Of a DNA stretch of 64,000 nucleotides, positions 34,269 to 45,680 are shown piece by piece. The stretch's first letter is position 1, and each line of letters begins with the position of its first letter. Made by a program: the position numbers and the translations under genes. Under the pieces are notes generated by a model. The model was given only the letters and a program-made list of their open reading frames with translations. It had not been told where the DNA came from and made no database searches. The stretch is from Carettochelys insculpta (Eukaryota; Chordata; Testudines; Carettochelyidae), in contig NC_134161.1 in assembly GCF_033958435.1 (NCBI RefSeq), positions 1,798,001 to 1,862,000 of the forward strand. The letters are read 5' to 3'.

Positions 34269-34382
34269 AGTTCACTCTCGTGAGCCCCTGTGCCGCTCCA
34301 CTGGGACCTGCAGCGCTGCCTGCTTTTCTGTTGCTATTGCTGAGGCCGGGAGGAGGCCATCTAAAGCTTTCGCTGATTTTAG

Positions 34383-34455
34383 CTGTAGTAGAAAGAACCA
34401 GGAGTCTGGTCGTACCTTACACCCTAACGTATTGATTAGGGCATAAGCTTTTGTG
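34383..34455 (-). mobile_element. Penelope-like terminal repeat fragment B
   Basis: The minus strand reads CACAAAAGCTTATGCCCTAA, CGTTAGGGTGTAAGGTACGA and CCAGACTCCTGGTTCTTTCT. This is the segment downstream of the hammerhead-like core in the same family. Confidence 0.5.
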
Positions 34456-34500
34456 CAGCATCTAGAGTGAGTTGTATATCTCAAAGCTAATGGCCTGAGA

Positions 34501-34640
34501 AGTAACAGAGAGACAGCCGAGTTAGTCTATCTACTATCAAAACAAAAAGTCAGTCCAGTAGCACTTTAAGGACTAACAAAATAAGCCTCATTAACTTGGT
34601 AGTCTCTAAGGTACCACAGGACTCCTTGTTTCTGCTGAAA
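34501..34640. mobile_element. Penelope-like terminal repeats C and D, head to head
   Basis: 34501-34583 is a minus-strand copy whose reverse complement carries TTTGTTAGTCCTTAAAGTGC, TACTGGACTGACTTTTTGTT and CTCTCTGTTACT. Immediately after it, 34588-34640 is a plus-strand copy (CTTGGTAGTCTCTAAGGTAC, CACAGGACTCCTTGTT). The arrangement mirrors the complete inverted structure at 63314-63570. Confidence 0.55.
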
Positions 34641-37600
34641 TGACCTAAGCCTCTGAAACCTGTAATTGTAGCATGCAGCTCTGCCCCGTGTGACAGCCGT
34701 ACCTCCCTGTCCCACTTTCCTTCACACTCTTGTCTTCCCATTTGCCACCTTGGCTGGGGCCTTTTCAGCTTTCTTTGTGCTCCTTGGCAATGGCTTTGGG
34801 AAGCCTGTGTCCTCAGTGGTGCTCACAGAGAAATGGGGATCAGTTTTAGAACAAAGTTAGAAGGTCCTGCCACTACCGGTGTCCCCTCTTTTCCGCTGCG
34901 GAGCCTGGTGAGCTTCCACAGAGCCGTGCCCTGCCCCGAGTCTCCCTTCCCGACAGCTGAGTGCAGGGCGTTCCGTACCCTGAAGGTTCTTTGGTAGTTG
35001 CCAGTTGAAGAGGGCAGGCGTTGAGCGCAATAGAGGTGCCCCATGGAAATGCTAACCAGACAAGAAACCCGCAGAAGAACAGGCTTTCCTGACTTGTTCT
35101 GGCTGAGCAGCTCGGGGCCAGCTCTCCAGAGCAATGCCCCATGATCCACACCGGCTCCCTGAAAGCATGTGCTTTTCACATTCTTTGGCTCACGTGGAGA
35201 AGCCAGTGTATGTATGTTTGCCAGAGCTGGAAATGACAGCTCTAGCATGAAGGAGAGCTCCCCACCGAGCTAGGCAAGGCACGTGGGGGCTGAAGGGAGA
35301 GGAAATAGGAGCAATTAGGGAATTTGACCAAGGGGATGCTGCAGGACAGTGGCAGAGCTGGGAGTAGAACCTCTCTCTTTTGGCTCCTACTCTGACTTGT
35401 GAGCTAGTGCACGCTTGTTTCTAGCAGCAGACTTCCCAAGCTGCAGGGGCATTGAGCATGAAGGGTGCAATGGTGGCAGGAACAGCGAGTTGGGGGGGAT
35501 GAAATGGAATACCAGGAAATGTAGGCTATTGGCAGGAGAAAAACCCATCCAGGCAAGAGCTGTTAACCTAGGCTAGAGACCCTGCATCTTCCCCAGGCCT
35601 GAGCAACATCCTGTGGCTGGGGACCCTTAAAAACTAGCCTGGACAGAGCAGAGCAGGAGAAAAGGCTGCTGGGAATAATCCTGCCTGGGCCAAGGAGCCA
35701 CTTGAGCATGGTGCTGTGCCTTGTGTTTGGTGTACTAGCATGTGCTAAAGGCAGGTGAGTGTCCTGGCCTGCAGTGCAAGGCAGTGGCCGTTGTGTGTTT
35801 CAGGCATGTGGGGACCTGGGCTGGGGGTGCCTGATGTGCTCTGAATTCACAGCTGGGTCTGCTGTGCTCTGTTCCGTAGCTTGCAGCCAAGAGCCAGGCT
35901 GGCAAACCCGGCTGGACTTTGCAAAAGGGCCAAGGGGGTGGGGGGGATGTGCAGTCCCTGGAGTGACTTAGGAGCAGAAGTCCCAGGGAGAGTTGATGGG
36001 TGTAGCATGCTGGAGCACCTTTGGTTTCAGCCTCCTCTGCGCAGGCGGAGCAGGGCCAGGTGGGAAAGGACTGAGAGGGAGCTTGTCAGTTCCCCTCCTC
36101 GAAGGGCTGCCAGAGCAGTTTGGAATTGTAGAGATTTAACATTTTAAAAATTCCCATTCCTGACTTTTATGAAGAAGTCAAAAGCTGGCGACTCTCCCTG
36201 CACCAGCGAGGCTCATTGCTCTTCTCAGGAAAGACAACCAGCCCCAGTAACCTCCCCCCCCCGACCCCACAGTACTACTCAGAGTAACACACAGCTTCTG
36301 AGCTCTCTCTAGTCCATTCCCACCTCCCTCGCCCTGTGCCCACCCTTTCCAGCTCTGCTTGTGCCTTTGGAGAGACTGACTTCTTCCCACCTAAATGTAG
36401 ACATGCAGCAGCTGCTTCAGGAGCTATTAGCCATTTATCTGCTTTTCAGCTGACATCCATGAGAACAGAACAATCTTTGCTTTGATGGAATCTGGAGGAA
36501 ATCGCCCCCGCCCTCAGGAACAGAGATTTCTTCCTCTTAGGTTAAGGCTTCTGCCAAAAAGAAGGGGGTTTTGGAGCTCAGGCACTGTAGAGAGTGGCCA
36601 CTGGTGTTTTGGGGGTCATCTGGCAGGCATCATCTGCTCTGAATAGTTCCCCAGAAGCTTTTGTGCCCTGCATAACAAACCATTATATATATATATTAAT
36701 GTAAAGGGGATGATGCATGTGTTATCAGAATGGTAAAAACTGCAGCATTGTACAGCTTCTCATGCCATGGTTGTTTTTTATTTTTTTTTTTTTTAAACCA
36801 CTAAAAGCATATGCATTAAAGCAATTTTCCCAAATAATACAGCAAGAGGTCTACAAGAGCTCTGCAGCACTTGATAATAGTTGCCATCTTTGGCTGAAGA
36901 TAACGATGTTAACAAATGGAAGGGGAGTAATGAGTGGAGATTCAAAAAGTGGCTTTTGTTTAATTTTTTTGTAATGGAAATGAGTTTGGGAATCAAGGAG
37001 AAGAGCACAAAAAAATGAAAACTTCATCTGAAATAAGTCTTAATCCTCACAGCCAAGTGGCAGAGCTTTGGGTCCAGGCTGAAAGGGAGGGAGGGCATTG
37101 CTGTGTTTCAAGTCTCTGGAAGGGGCTTTTTCATGGCAGCGGGGAGCAGCCTAGGAAGGGGTGAGTTCATTCTTCCTTCCTTGGGTGTATCTTACAGGTG
37201 TGCAGGGATTTGAACCCCCTGTGACTCTGAGTAATGGAAGTTTCAAGAGCTTCTAGACCCCTTCAGTGATGACGCATTCACAAGTGAACGCGCCTTTTGT
37301 GCAGTCACTGGGACCTCCTGCATGTTCCAAGAGGGACCGCTCTCTGGCCTTGGCCTTTGTGTCCTGGCTTTGCTTTCCGTTTTTGTTTTAGGGCTCTGCA
37401 GATGCCGCGCTCTTCTAAGCACCTTCTAGTAACTTACACGAGCTTATGGCGCTTAGCAGCCGTGTCTAGCAGGAGCCTAGCGCTCCAATTTTCCTGGTGG
37501 GGAAATGGGCACAGAGATTTGGTGACTCGCCCAAAGTCACTTGGTGACAGAGCCCCTGTCCCCGCGCCTCCAGCCTTGATCGTACAAGCCCCACTTTTCT

Positions 37601-37741
37601 TCCTCTTGCTTTCATCCACAGAATCAATCAGAGGCTGGAGCTGGCCCAGAAAGGGGCACCGGGAACAACAGCGTGTGAATGTCCACCACCCTGGACCTTC
37701 CACCCCTGCCTGTTCATTCCGCTGACGCTCCCGCTTTTTGG
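34641..37741. other. No gene recognised; two weak MIR-like patches
   Basis: No exon found. GGCAGAGCTGGGAGTAGAAC at 35352-35371 and GGGGAAATGGGCACAGAGAT..CCCAAAGTCACTTGGTGACA near 37499-37550 look like old MIR-type SINEs on the minus strand. A short (TA)n run lies at about 36685-36697 and a T-run at about 36781-36794. Confidence 0.4.
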
Positions 37742-37749
37742 GGCCTGTC

Positions 37750-37933
37750 TTGTGTTCCTTCTAATTGTTTCCATCCATGGGTGGAATAAATTATACGTGC
37801 ACTGAGGCATGGGCAGACGGGCACCACCCATAGAAACATCTGGTGCCCATTGGGGGCGCTCTGCCCATCAGCTGGGCAGCACCTGACTCTCTCCTGGGTG
37901 GCTGCCCAAGCGCTTGGCTTAGAGGGAACGCTG
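37750..37933 (-). mobile_element. Short hAT-like MITE (four-copy family), copy 3
   Basis: Read on the minus strand it starts CAGCGTTCCCTCTAAGCCAA, contains CAGGTGCTGCCCAGCTGATG and TGCCTCAGTGCACGTATAAT, and ends CCATGGATGGAAACAATTAG AAGGAACACAA. The flanking octamers are GGCCTGTC (37742-37749) and GTCCTATC (37934-37941), six of eight identical, consistent with a decayed 8-bp duplication. It is non-coding. Confidence 0.75.
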
Positions 37934-37941
37934 GTCCTATC

Positions 37942-39924
37942 ACATTCTTTCCAGGGGTAGGCTGAGGTTATGCCATGGCACCTGCCGCTTCTCCCAGCTC
38001 TGGGATGACAAAGGCGGTGACTGGCTTTGGCCAAAAACAGCATTGGGTAAGCGGTGCTCAGTGCATTTGCTTCCCTCCTGGTGCTGAAGTGTACAGGGCA
38101 GGGATTTGCATCTGGGCCACTGCTGCTCTGACTTTCCATGAGCCTAAGTCAGTTACAGGGCGGACTGAAAGCCGTGCAGCTCTTGCTAGATGTGCATCTC
38201 TAAGGGGAGGACCAAACCAGCAAGAGGTAAAATGGTGCCATTGCTAAAGAGAGACCTCTAGGAATTAAATTGCGTATGGAAAATAAAAAGGAGCATGACC
38301 ACTGGCGTGACCGCTTCATGCTGCGGCGATTACGGGTAGAAACAGTCAGGCAAAAACGTCGCACCCCTCAGAGACACAGGGAAGCTTGTAAAACTGATGT
38401 GGCTGGGGCTCTAGCAAGCCAAGAGAGCATCTCTGGATGCTGGAGCACAGGGTATGTTGGCCCAGCAGAACATGGAGCGCTCTGGAGAATCTCTCGTAGG
38501 TATTCCACTGAGGCTGGGGGCTTTGGGTAGGGAGGGAGATATGGGGGAATGCCCATATAGCATACACGTGATCCACTCTGTGCCTTGAAATGGCGAGTCT
38601 AGGTCACCGCGACAGCTGTGAATAGCTGCAGATCGGAGTAAAGTGACCCTGGGGCTCTTTTCCAGGTGACTTTGTTTGCAACATGTCCCTGTAAACAGGC
38701 TTACTGTTGTCAGATGCATATTACACAAGCGTGTTTGCTGTGAGCACTGAGTTACTCTGGTGGTCCTACCCTACATAAGGACAGTTTCATTTTTCTTTCT
38801 ATGGCAGACCAGACCGGATTACTTTGCCGAGCGGCCTATGCAGCCTAGGAACGGGGAGCTTGAAAGGTGAAAACCGTTCTTCTGGCACCATGCTGACCTG
38901 AGAACTGGGCAGCGCAGTGGATATGGAGCCAGTGCGCTCTGTCTTTGCGTGGGTGTACAGGTCTGTGCCTCACAAATAGCCAGGGACCTAAACGGTGTCC
39001 TGATGGATGATTGTCTTGGTTACTCAAATATGCTAGGGTGCATATTATCCCAGACATGGGGGAATGGGTCTGCCCCCTCTTAACGGACTGATCCTGCCAC
39101 TTGGGGTGTCAGGTCAGTCCACCTAGAACATGCCTCATTCTATGCATTATTGCAACCAGAGCTTAATTAGGCAGCCTGGGGTTGCGCTGGAGGTTCCCTA
39201 TGCCATGAGGAAAGCGAAGCCTTTTGTCATGGTGCTGTTGCTTGGCATATGTGGATTTGTTTCACTACTCAGTGTTTTGATGCTCTTACAGTGCGGCCCC
39301 CGTCCCAATGCTAACTTTAAGTGCAAGGAGAAGCCCTGCAGAACTGACAGGTTGCATGAAACCTCCCAGGCATTGGGCTGAGCTGTAGGAATAAGATGCG
39401 TTAATGTTCTTTTCCTTCTCTTTTTTGGAAGGGTAGAGATGTGAGTTACGGTGAGTGGCTTTGCAATTTGCTGCTTTAATTGCTCTGAAATCGCAACTTA
39501 GATTTTTATGATGAGCAGAGCCGGGCATCTCTGCAAGCTGGGAAGGAACCAGCGTGACGAACCGAGATGAACTGTCGAGCTGAAATATCTAGGCAATAAA
39601 CAAAAATGTGAATTAGAAAAAGGCTGAGAAATCAAAGTGCCGACTTGTAAATGAGTTTTCTGGAGCCGTTCCCCTTGCAGGAAGGGCTAGCCTGTCTTGT
39701 TTCTGGTCAGCCTCCTCTCCTGCCGCTGTGGTATCGTGGTCTAGGCAACAGTGGCCAATTATAATAGTCCATTTAGGTTTATAATTAACCTCGTAGTTTC
39801 GTTGTTCGTACCAGTGGGAAGTAAGGGCGAAAAGTGAATCGAAATCTTAACTTTGTCTTTTCCTGCTACTCCAGCAGCTGCCACGAGCCCTTCTGTGTAA
39901 GGGCAGAGAATTATGTGGAACTAG
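37942..39924. other. No gene recognised
   Basis: No known repeat or exon recognised. One frame with a hydrophobic segment (39205-39381, +) is discussed as a low-confidence finding. Confidence 0.4.
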
Positions 39925-40110
39925 GAAGGATGGCCCGGTGCTCGGGGCACTGGTCTCGGACTTGGGGAGCTGGGGTGTGTGTCAGCTTCATGCTCTGACG
40001 CAGACTTCCTGTATGTCCTTGGACAACTCATTTAGTTTCTCTGTGCCTCCATTGCCCAGCTGCACGCTGGGAGTAGTGCTCCTGCCCTGCCTCCAGGGGT
40101 GTCGAGTATA
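39925..40110 (+). mobile_element. MIR SINE
   Basis: GCACTGGTCTCGGACTTGGG, CAGACTTCCTGTATGTCCTT, GGACAACTCATTTAGTTTCT and CTGTGCCTCCATTGCCCAGC follow the MIR consensus in order, including its conserved core. The tRNA-like head is largely eroded. Confidence 0.75.
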
Positions 40111-40130
40111 CAAGGGAGGTGCTCAGTTTT

Positions 40131-43100
40131 TAGGCTAAAGGGGGCTAGAAATATACCCTACACACCTCGCTGTTTCCGCAGGTTCTTGAACTAGCACCGT
40201 TCTGATGTCTGCGCTGAAGTCTGCCCCCGTGCAGGAGTTGGTCTGGCTGCTCACACTTGATTTGCGGTGATGTGGTCTGCTTTCCTCTACGAGCCCCAGG
40301 AAACCAATTGCCATTTGCTGTAGAGTGGGGCTGCTGCAGGCTCCCTACAGGACTATACTTGGTTGCTCAACAAGCTGCATTACTTTGGCTCCCGGCTCAC
40401 CGTTTGTGCTTGAGTTCTGTCTGCTGCAGAGCAGCACCCGCAGCCCTGCATCCGTGTGCTTTGCTGCATCCCTGCAGGTTTTCAAGGGGAGCGAGGCTGC
40501 CTTTTGAGGAAGGTTGGCCCATGCTTTGTAGGGTGCCAAAAGCCAGAGTAGCGCTGAGGGGAGGGAGTAAGTCTGACGCTGAGCACAACAAGATTCAGGG
40601 GGTGGCAACTCCCTGGATTCCCACTGACCTTGTCGCCCTGTTTGGACCTGTGAAGGTCCATCGTAGCAGGCATCGTGGGAAGTAGGAGGGGAATTCATCC
40701 AATAGTCAACAGGAGAGCTGTCCATCTTGCTTAGAAAAAGCAATAGTCAACCTAGCTTTGATGGCCGCTGTGGGTCACATGTAAAGCCGAGACTGAGGTG
40801 CAATCTGTCACCAACTGTATTTGCCTTTAGGAGACACAAGGAGCTGGACAGAAAGCTCCAGCTAGAAAGAAGTTCAGGCTGGACCTGCTCAGAAAGCATT
40901 CTCCCACCTTTGAGGCTGGTGGTGGGTTACCCAGGGGACAGAAGAGACCAATAATACAGAATTTCCCCCTTGCCCAGTGGAGGCTGATGCATGGATTCTG
41001 AATGCCGTCACTGCACTGAAAGTGTTTTGTTTTCATTCGTGTCTCAGGCCATCAAGGTATTATTTACTTTATCACGTAGTGGTTAAGCTCACTCCTGCAG
41101 AATGGGCAGGGGCAGTTTTCCCCCAGCACGCATGAGTCTGCTGAATTGCTGTTTGGGGTGATATGTATTAAAAGGTGCTCATGTCAAACTAAGACAGGTC
41201 TCTGGGTGGGAAATCCAGGCATGGGCCCTGCTGAGGGGAAGGGATCATTGGTGTTTTAAGTCCTGCAGGAGAAGTGCCCTGGCAGGCCTTCAATTTGGGG
41301 TTAGCATGATTTATTCTACCTGCTCAGCCCTCTGCTTCCAGGGAGCTTAATTCAGCTGACCAAGGTAACTCCTCAAGCAAGCCTCTGCAGCCACTCAGCC
41401 TGCTTAGGTTTGCCTGGGATGCAGTCGTGCAGTGGCCGTGTAAGTACACGGGGGAGGGCCTGTGGGTAGTGGCTAATGGATGGAATTGGGTCGGGGTATT
41501 GGAACTTAATGGCACCTGCAACTCAGTTCCCAGGGGTGCGAAGAACTAATCCAGAACACGCGAGGGGGGAGCTGGGAAATGGCTTTTAGCATCACTATTC
41601 AGAAATGGAAGGTGTAAATAATGGATGAGTGCTGCGAGTTGGGGCCCAGCTGCCCCGGTGCTGAAGCAGAGAGGGTAGAGTTGGACCCATGTGGGGAAGG
41701 CTCCGCTTTATTCTCGGGATGCCGTGAGTGAACTCTGGGCCTCGTGGGAATCTGCCCAGAGGATGTGGGAATGACCTCTGCTCCAGAGGTGTCAAGTGGG
41801 GGGACCTGACTTCCAGATTCAGTGGGAGCAAGATGGGGTGTCTCCAGAGGTGCGCAGAGGCAGCTGGGAAGGAATGCCGGATGGCCGGCATGTCTGTCGT
41901 GTCACTCAGTCATGGCAACGCTAAACTTGCCTCTCCCTGGGCTGCGCAGGCATGTGGGACGCAGCCCTGTGAGCTGGAATGGCTATTTTATTTTACTTTA
42001 GAGGGCGAGGGAAAGCCTGAGGGAATGAAGGTCAGCTCTCCTTGAGAGAGCCCAGCAGTTGGCCCCTGTCTCGTGGGCTGCTGGGAGCTTGGAGAGCAAA
42101 CATGGGGCTGGGGAAGCTTAAATATGTGAGAGCAGGATCACGTTCTACCAATGCTGCTGGCAAGTCCCCATCACAGGGTCAGGTCTGTCCAGATGCAGCC
42201 CTAGAACAAGCCCCCCGAGTCCCGGTAAACCCACAAACCGTAGCCCTCTTCTCCCGCAAGGGAGCCAGGGCAGGGTGGTTATCTGCTTCATAGCAATCAT
42301 CCCCTCTGGGGAGCTGGGCAGGTGTCTGCTGGCCTTCAGTGGCCCCAGCCCTGGTGGAACCAGCTGCCTTCATGAGGAGCGTGGCCATCTTGCAGCTAAG
42401 TTCTCCATCTGTGGCTCATGCACAAAGGGAGATCCAGGCACCCATGGCGAGCGTGCTCTGCGTCACCAAGTCCAAGGCTGTAGTCTAAGCCCCAAGGACG
42501 GATGGGGGCAGCCCTGTAATTCCCCAACTCTGTCCAGGGAGTGTCAGTTAAAACGTCTTCTTGAAAGGTCTATAATAACCACACAAGTGACTCTGTCCCC
42601 CGGATGCTACCCAATGCATTCTGCATAGCCTGTCTGCCGTGCTCTGAGCAAGCACGCTGAGAATGAGGGTCTGCGTGTGTTTTGTCTTTCTCCACAGTCT
42701 GTGCCCTCTTGCTGCTGAGCAGCTTTGAGCCTTTGCAGGCTACGAGGATAAATAGGTTCACCTTTACTTTTTAGATGAAAAATAATTCTGCACGAGGCAT
42801 TTTTTCCACTGTTCTTGGGTGAAATTCTCCCTGTAAATTCTCCTTTGTGTTCAAAAATGGCCTTTTTTGTGGGGGAGAAGGGAGGAGGGTCTTCTTTTTT
42901 CCTTTCTTCCTTTGCCTTTGAGCTGAAAATCCAGATTCTGTTCTGTGTTTAGCAGGCAGAGGCTGCTGCATTTTGTTGAAAACGCTGACGGAGTAATAGC
43001 TGAATCGCTAATGATATGGTACTGTGCAATTTTGTTAAAATACTTCAGGCAGCGTGCACACGTTTTCCAGCAAGTCTGGGCTTCGTGGGGCTGGAGAGGA

Positions 43101-44149
43101 CTCCACTGTAGTTCTGATCTGAGCCGGTCAGAGGCTGCTCATAGTCCAAGGACTTGGAGAACTGGATTTGCTGTGATGTTCTGGGAGAGCCTGTGATCTC
43201 TGAATCCTTTGCACTCCATCTCTGAGCCATTCTCCTGCTAGCGTTCGTAGTGTACGCTGCCACTGTTGAGCTCACTAAGCGGTTGGATCAGGAACACGGT
43301 GTGGTTCAGATCCTGGTTCTTTCGTGGGTCATCTGCTACTCAGCTCTTCCCTGCAGAGGCCTTTGGTGTCAGCTGAGGCGGTCAGCTATGTATATGTTAT
43401 AGGTGGTGGGGGTGCGTGGGTGGGTGGCCACTCATCATAGGCAAGTGGGTGTGGACCTGCTGCCTTCTCCTGCCCTGGCTGTTGCCCTGCCGTTCTAGTG
43501 CCCTCGGCTCCCATACCAGGCCCTGCAGCCTGGGAGTTGGGTCAGGCCAGGCTCCTGAGCTCCGCCTGCCTTTCCCCAGCACTGCTCGGTCTCGGGTACC
43601 CCACTGAGCAGCCATGTCCTTCCTGCTCCCCACCTGGAGCAAGAGTTTGTGCTGCAGCTCTCTAGGAGCCTCTCTTTATACTGCCCCAGCTGGGCCCTAA
43701 TTGGCAGCTGCTTGCTCCAGGGCCCCACCCTCTCCCACAGCTGGGCCCAATCCTTACCGCGCCTGGAGCAGGGTGATTGCCTTGTTGCAGGCAGCACTTC
43801 CTCGCACCCCTTACCCAGAAAACAAAGGGCACCCAAAGGATCGGGGACTTTTACAAAATCACTCCTGCTGCAACGCAGCCATAGTCACATAGGGGGTGAG
43901 GAACGGAGCTGGGTGAATATATGCAGGTAACTTTTAATGGAAAATATAGAATTGTTTTCATTTATTTGGATGAAGGATGGAAAGATCCTGAGTGATCCTG
44001 GGTGCTGGAAATGAGAAGAACATTCCAGGGCTTGGTTGTAACCACTTTGATTGGTTCTAGTTAGGGATATAATGAGGTTAGTATGGATGCCAATTTTTCT
44101 TCTGCTTTTCTTGTAGCCTGCGGTGGCAGGGCTGTGGATAGATTCTGGG
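40131..44149. other. No gene recognised
   Basis: About 4 kb of mixed sequence with no exon or full repeat recognised. Overlapping opposite-strand frames at 40.3-40.7 and 43.4-43.9 kb are GC-rich chance frames. A G-rich GTGGGGGTGCGTGGGTGGGT run lies at about 43407-43427. Confidence 0.4.
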
Positions 44150-45680
44150 GCTGTCTCTACACTATGAGACGAAATTTAAATTTAAGGCGGTTAGTTCGAT
44201 ATTACCACGTGACTATCTTCACTTTAAATACCAACAGCTTGATTTAGGGAGCACTAATATCGATATAATATTGTGAGTACCTGCTGGGTGCAACGTCAAG
44301 TATGAATTTAAAAGTTTGATTAAAGGCCAGCGTGGAAGCTCCACGTCTTAAAATCAAATTTATTAGTCTCCAGAGATGTCCCGTATGTTACCCACAATGC
44401 CCCTCAGTGCTGTGCTCTGGCCACTGCTCTCCAGTTGCGCAGGGGTTAGATAACTGGAAGAGCGTGAATTTCAAAGTGGGAGCAGCAAGCCTGTGGCCGT
44501 GGGCTCATGTTTGTATGACAGCCTGAGAAATGCCTGCCTGTGTCTGCTATTAGCGCTGTGAGCGCAGCTACCCACTACAAATAGCCCCTGCACAGAGCTC
44601 GTGGTTCTGTTTCTACATTTGGTATTTTTTTTTCTGCGCTACCTGGCGCCAGCCGCTGCCCCACCGCACCATGTGGCAATGAGGCTGTTGTGGGGGTTGT
44701 CCTTGCGTAAGATGCCGAGAAACTTCTTCTCAGCCATTTACATTTGCGCACGAACCCCTTCTCCTCCCCCACAGGTGCCGTGCAGTTGGGATCTTTCCCG
44801 CGCTAAGCCGTATCACGTGGGTGGCTCCCGACCCAATAAAAGGATGTGCCTGCTGTTTGGTGCTGAGCATGCTGCCAGACAGTACCATGTCCTGGCTTAC
44901 ACGCAGTTAGGGCTCCAAGGGTGGGAAAGAATTTCAGGGACGTGCAGCTGCTGGGGGGTGTCTCCCCCTGCAGCTAAGATTTTCGGGGAATTTTTGCCTG
45001 GCAGCTCAGATTTTCATCACCTGTATTGGCAATTTCTGTGTGGTGAAGAGGGAAGACAAAAATCTTTTTCCTAGCCTTTTCTATCCTCTTTCTTCTTTGC
45101 TCAGAAGCTGTATAATGAATTGAGAAGCCAAATACCCTTCCCTCCGCAACTCTCTTTTTTTCAAAAACTGTGCTATCAACTCTTTCTTCAAGCTTTTCAT
45201 TGTCCCCATGTTATTTTCAGGGATGAGATGCAATCATGGGAGGGGGGACAGTCAGTGGATGGCCGGTTGAGAAGAGAGAGACTTGCTGATTTTTAGAAAT
45301 TCCTTGATAATTCGGTTACAGAAGAGATTTCTGGTGTCACTGCCATCTCTGCGGATGCCCTACTTTTCCTTCTTTCTGACAGGAAAAACGGCCGTTTGCT
45401 TACCATGGGAGGGGAATGCGGGAAATGCAATGTGGGAAGATGACCTCAAAGACCAGGGAGCATACCCGGAATGCTACGGGGATGAGGGAAATGTGGGGTA
45501 GGTGCCCACAATGCACTGCTGCAACAATTGCTGTTTGCCACTTGTGTGGCAGCAATAAGTCGATTTTGTGAGGAGCAGGTGGAGAAGTGAGGATGGTCAC
45601 AACCGAACGTATAAAATCCAGTGCTACACAATCGATATTAATAAATTTGAATTTATCTCGTAGCATAGATGTAGTCTAGG
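44150..45680. mobile_element. Non-autonomous DNA transposon, about 1.5 kb, family unassigned
   Basis: The left end reads CTGTCTCTACACTATGAGAC then GAAATTTAAATTTAAGG. The right end, reverse-complemented, reads CTACATCTATGCTACGAGAT then AAATTCAAATTTATTAATAT. The two ends thus form imperfect inverted repeats of about 45-50 bp, and both lead into a CGAT-containing block. Each arm also carries CCCACAATGC, in the same orientation. The longest internal frame (44601-45074) has no transposase similarity. I could not define a target duplication, so superfamily is open (hAT or PIF/Harbinger are possible). Confidence 0.55.
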
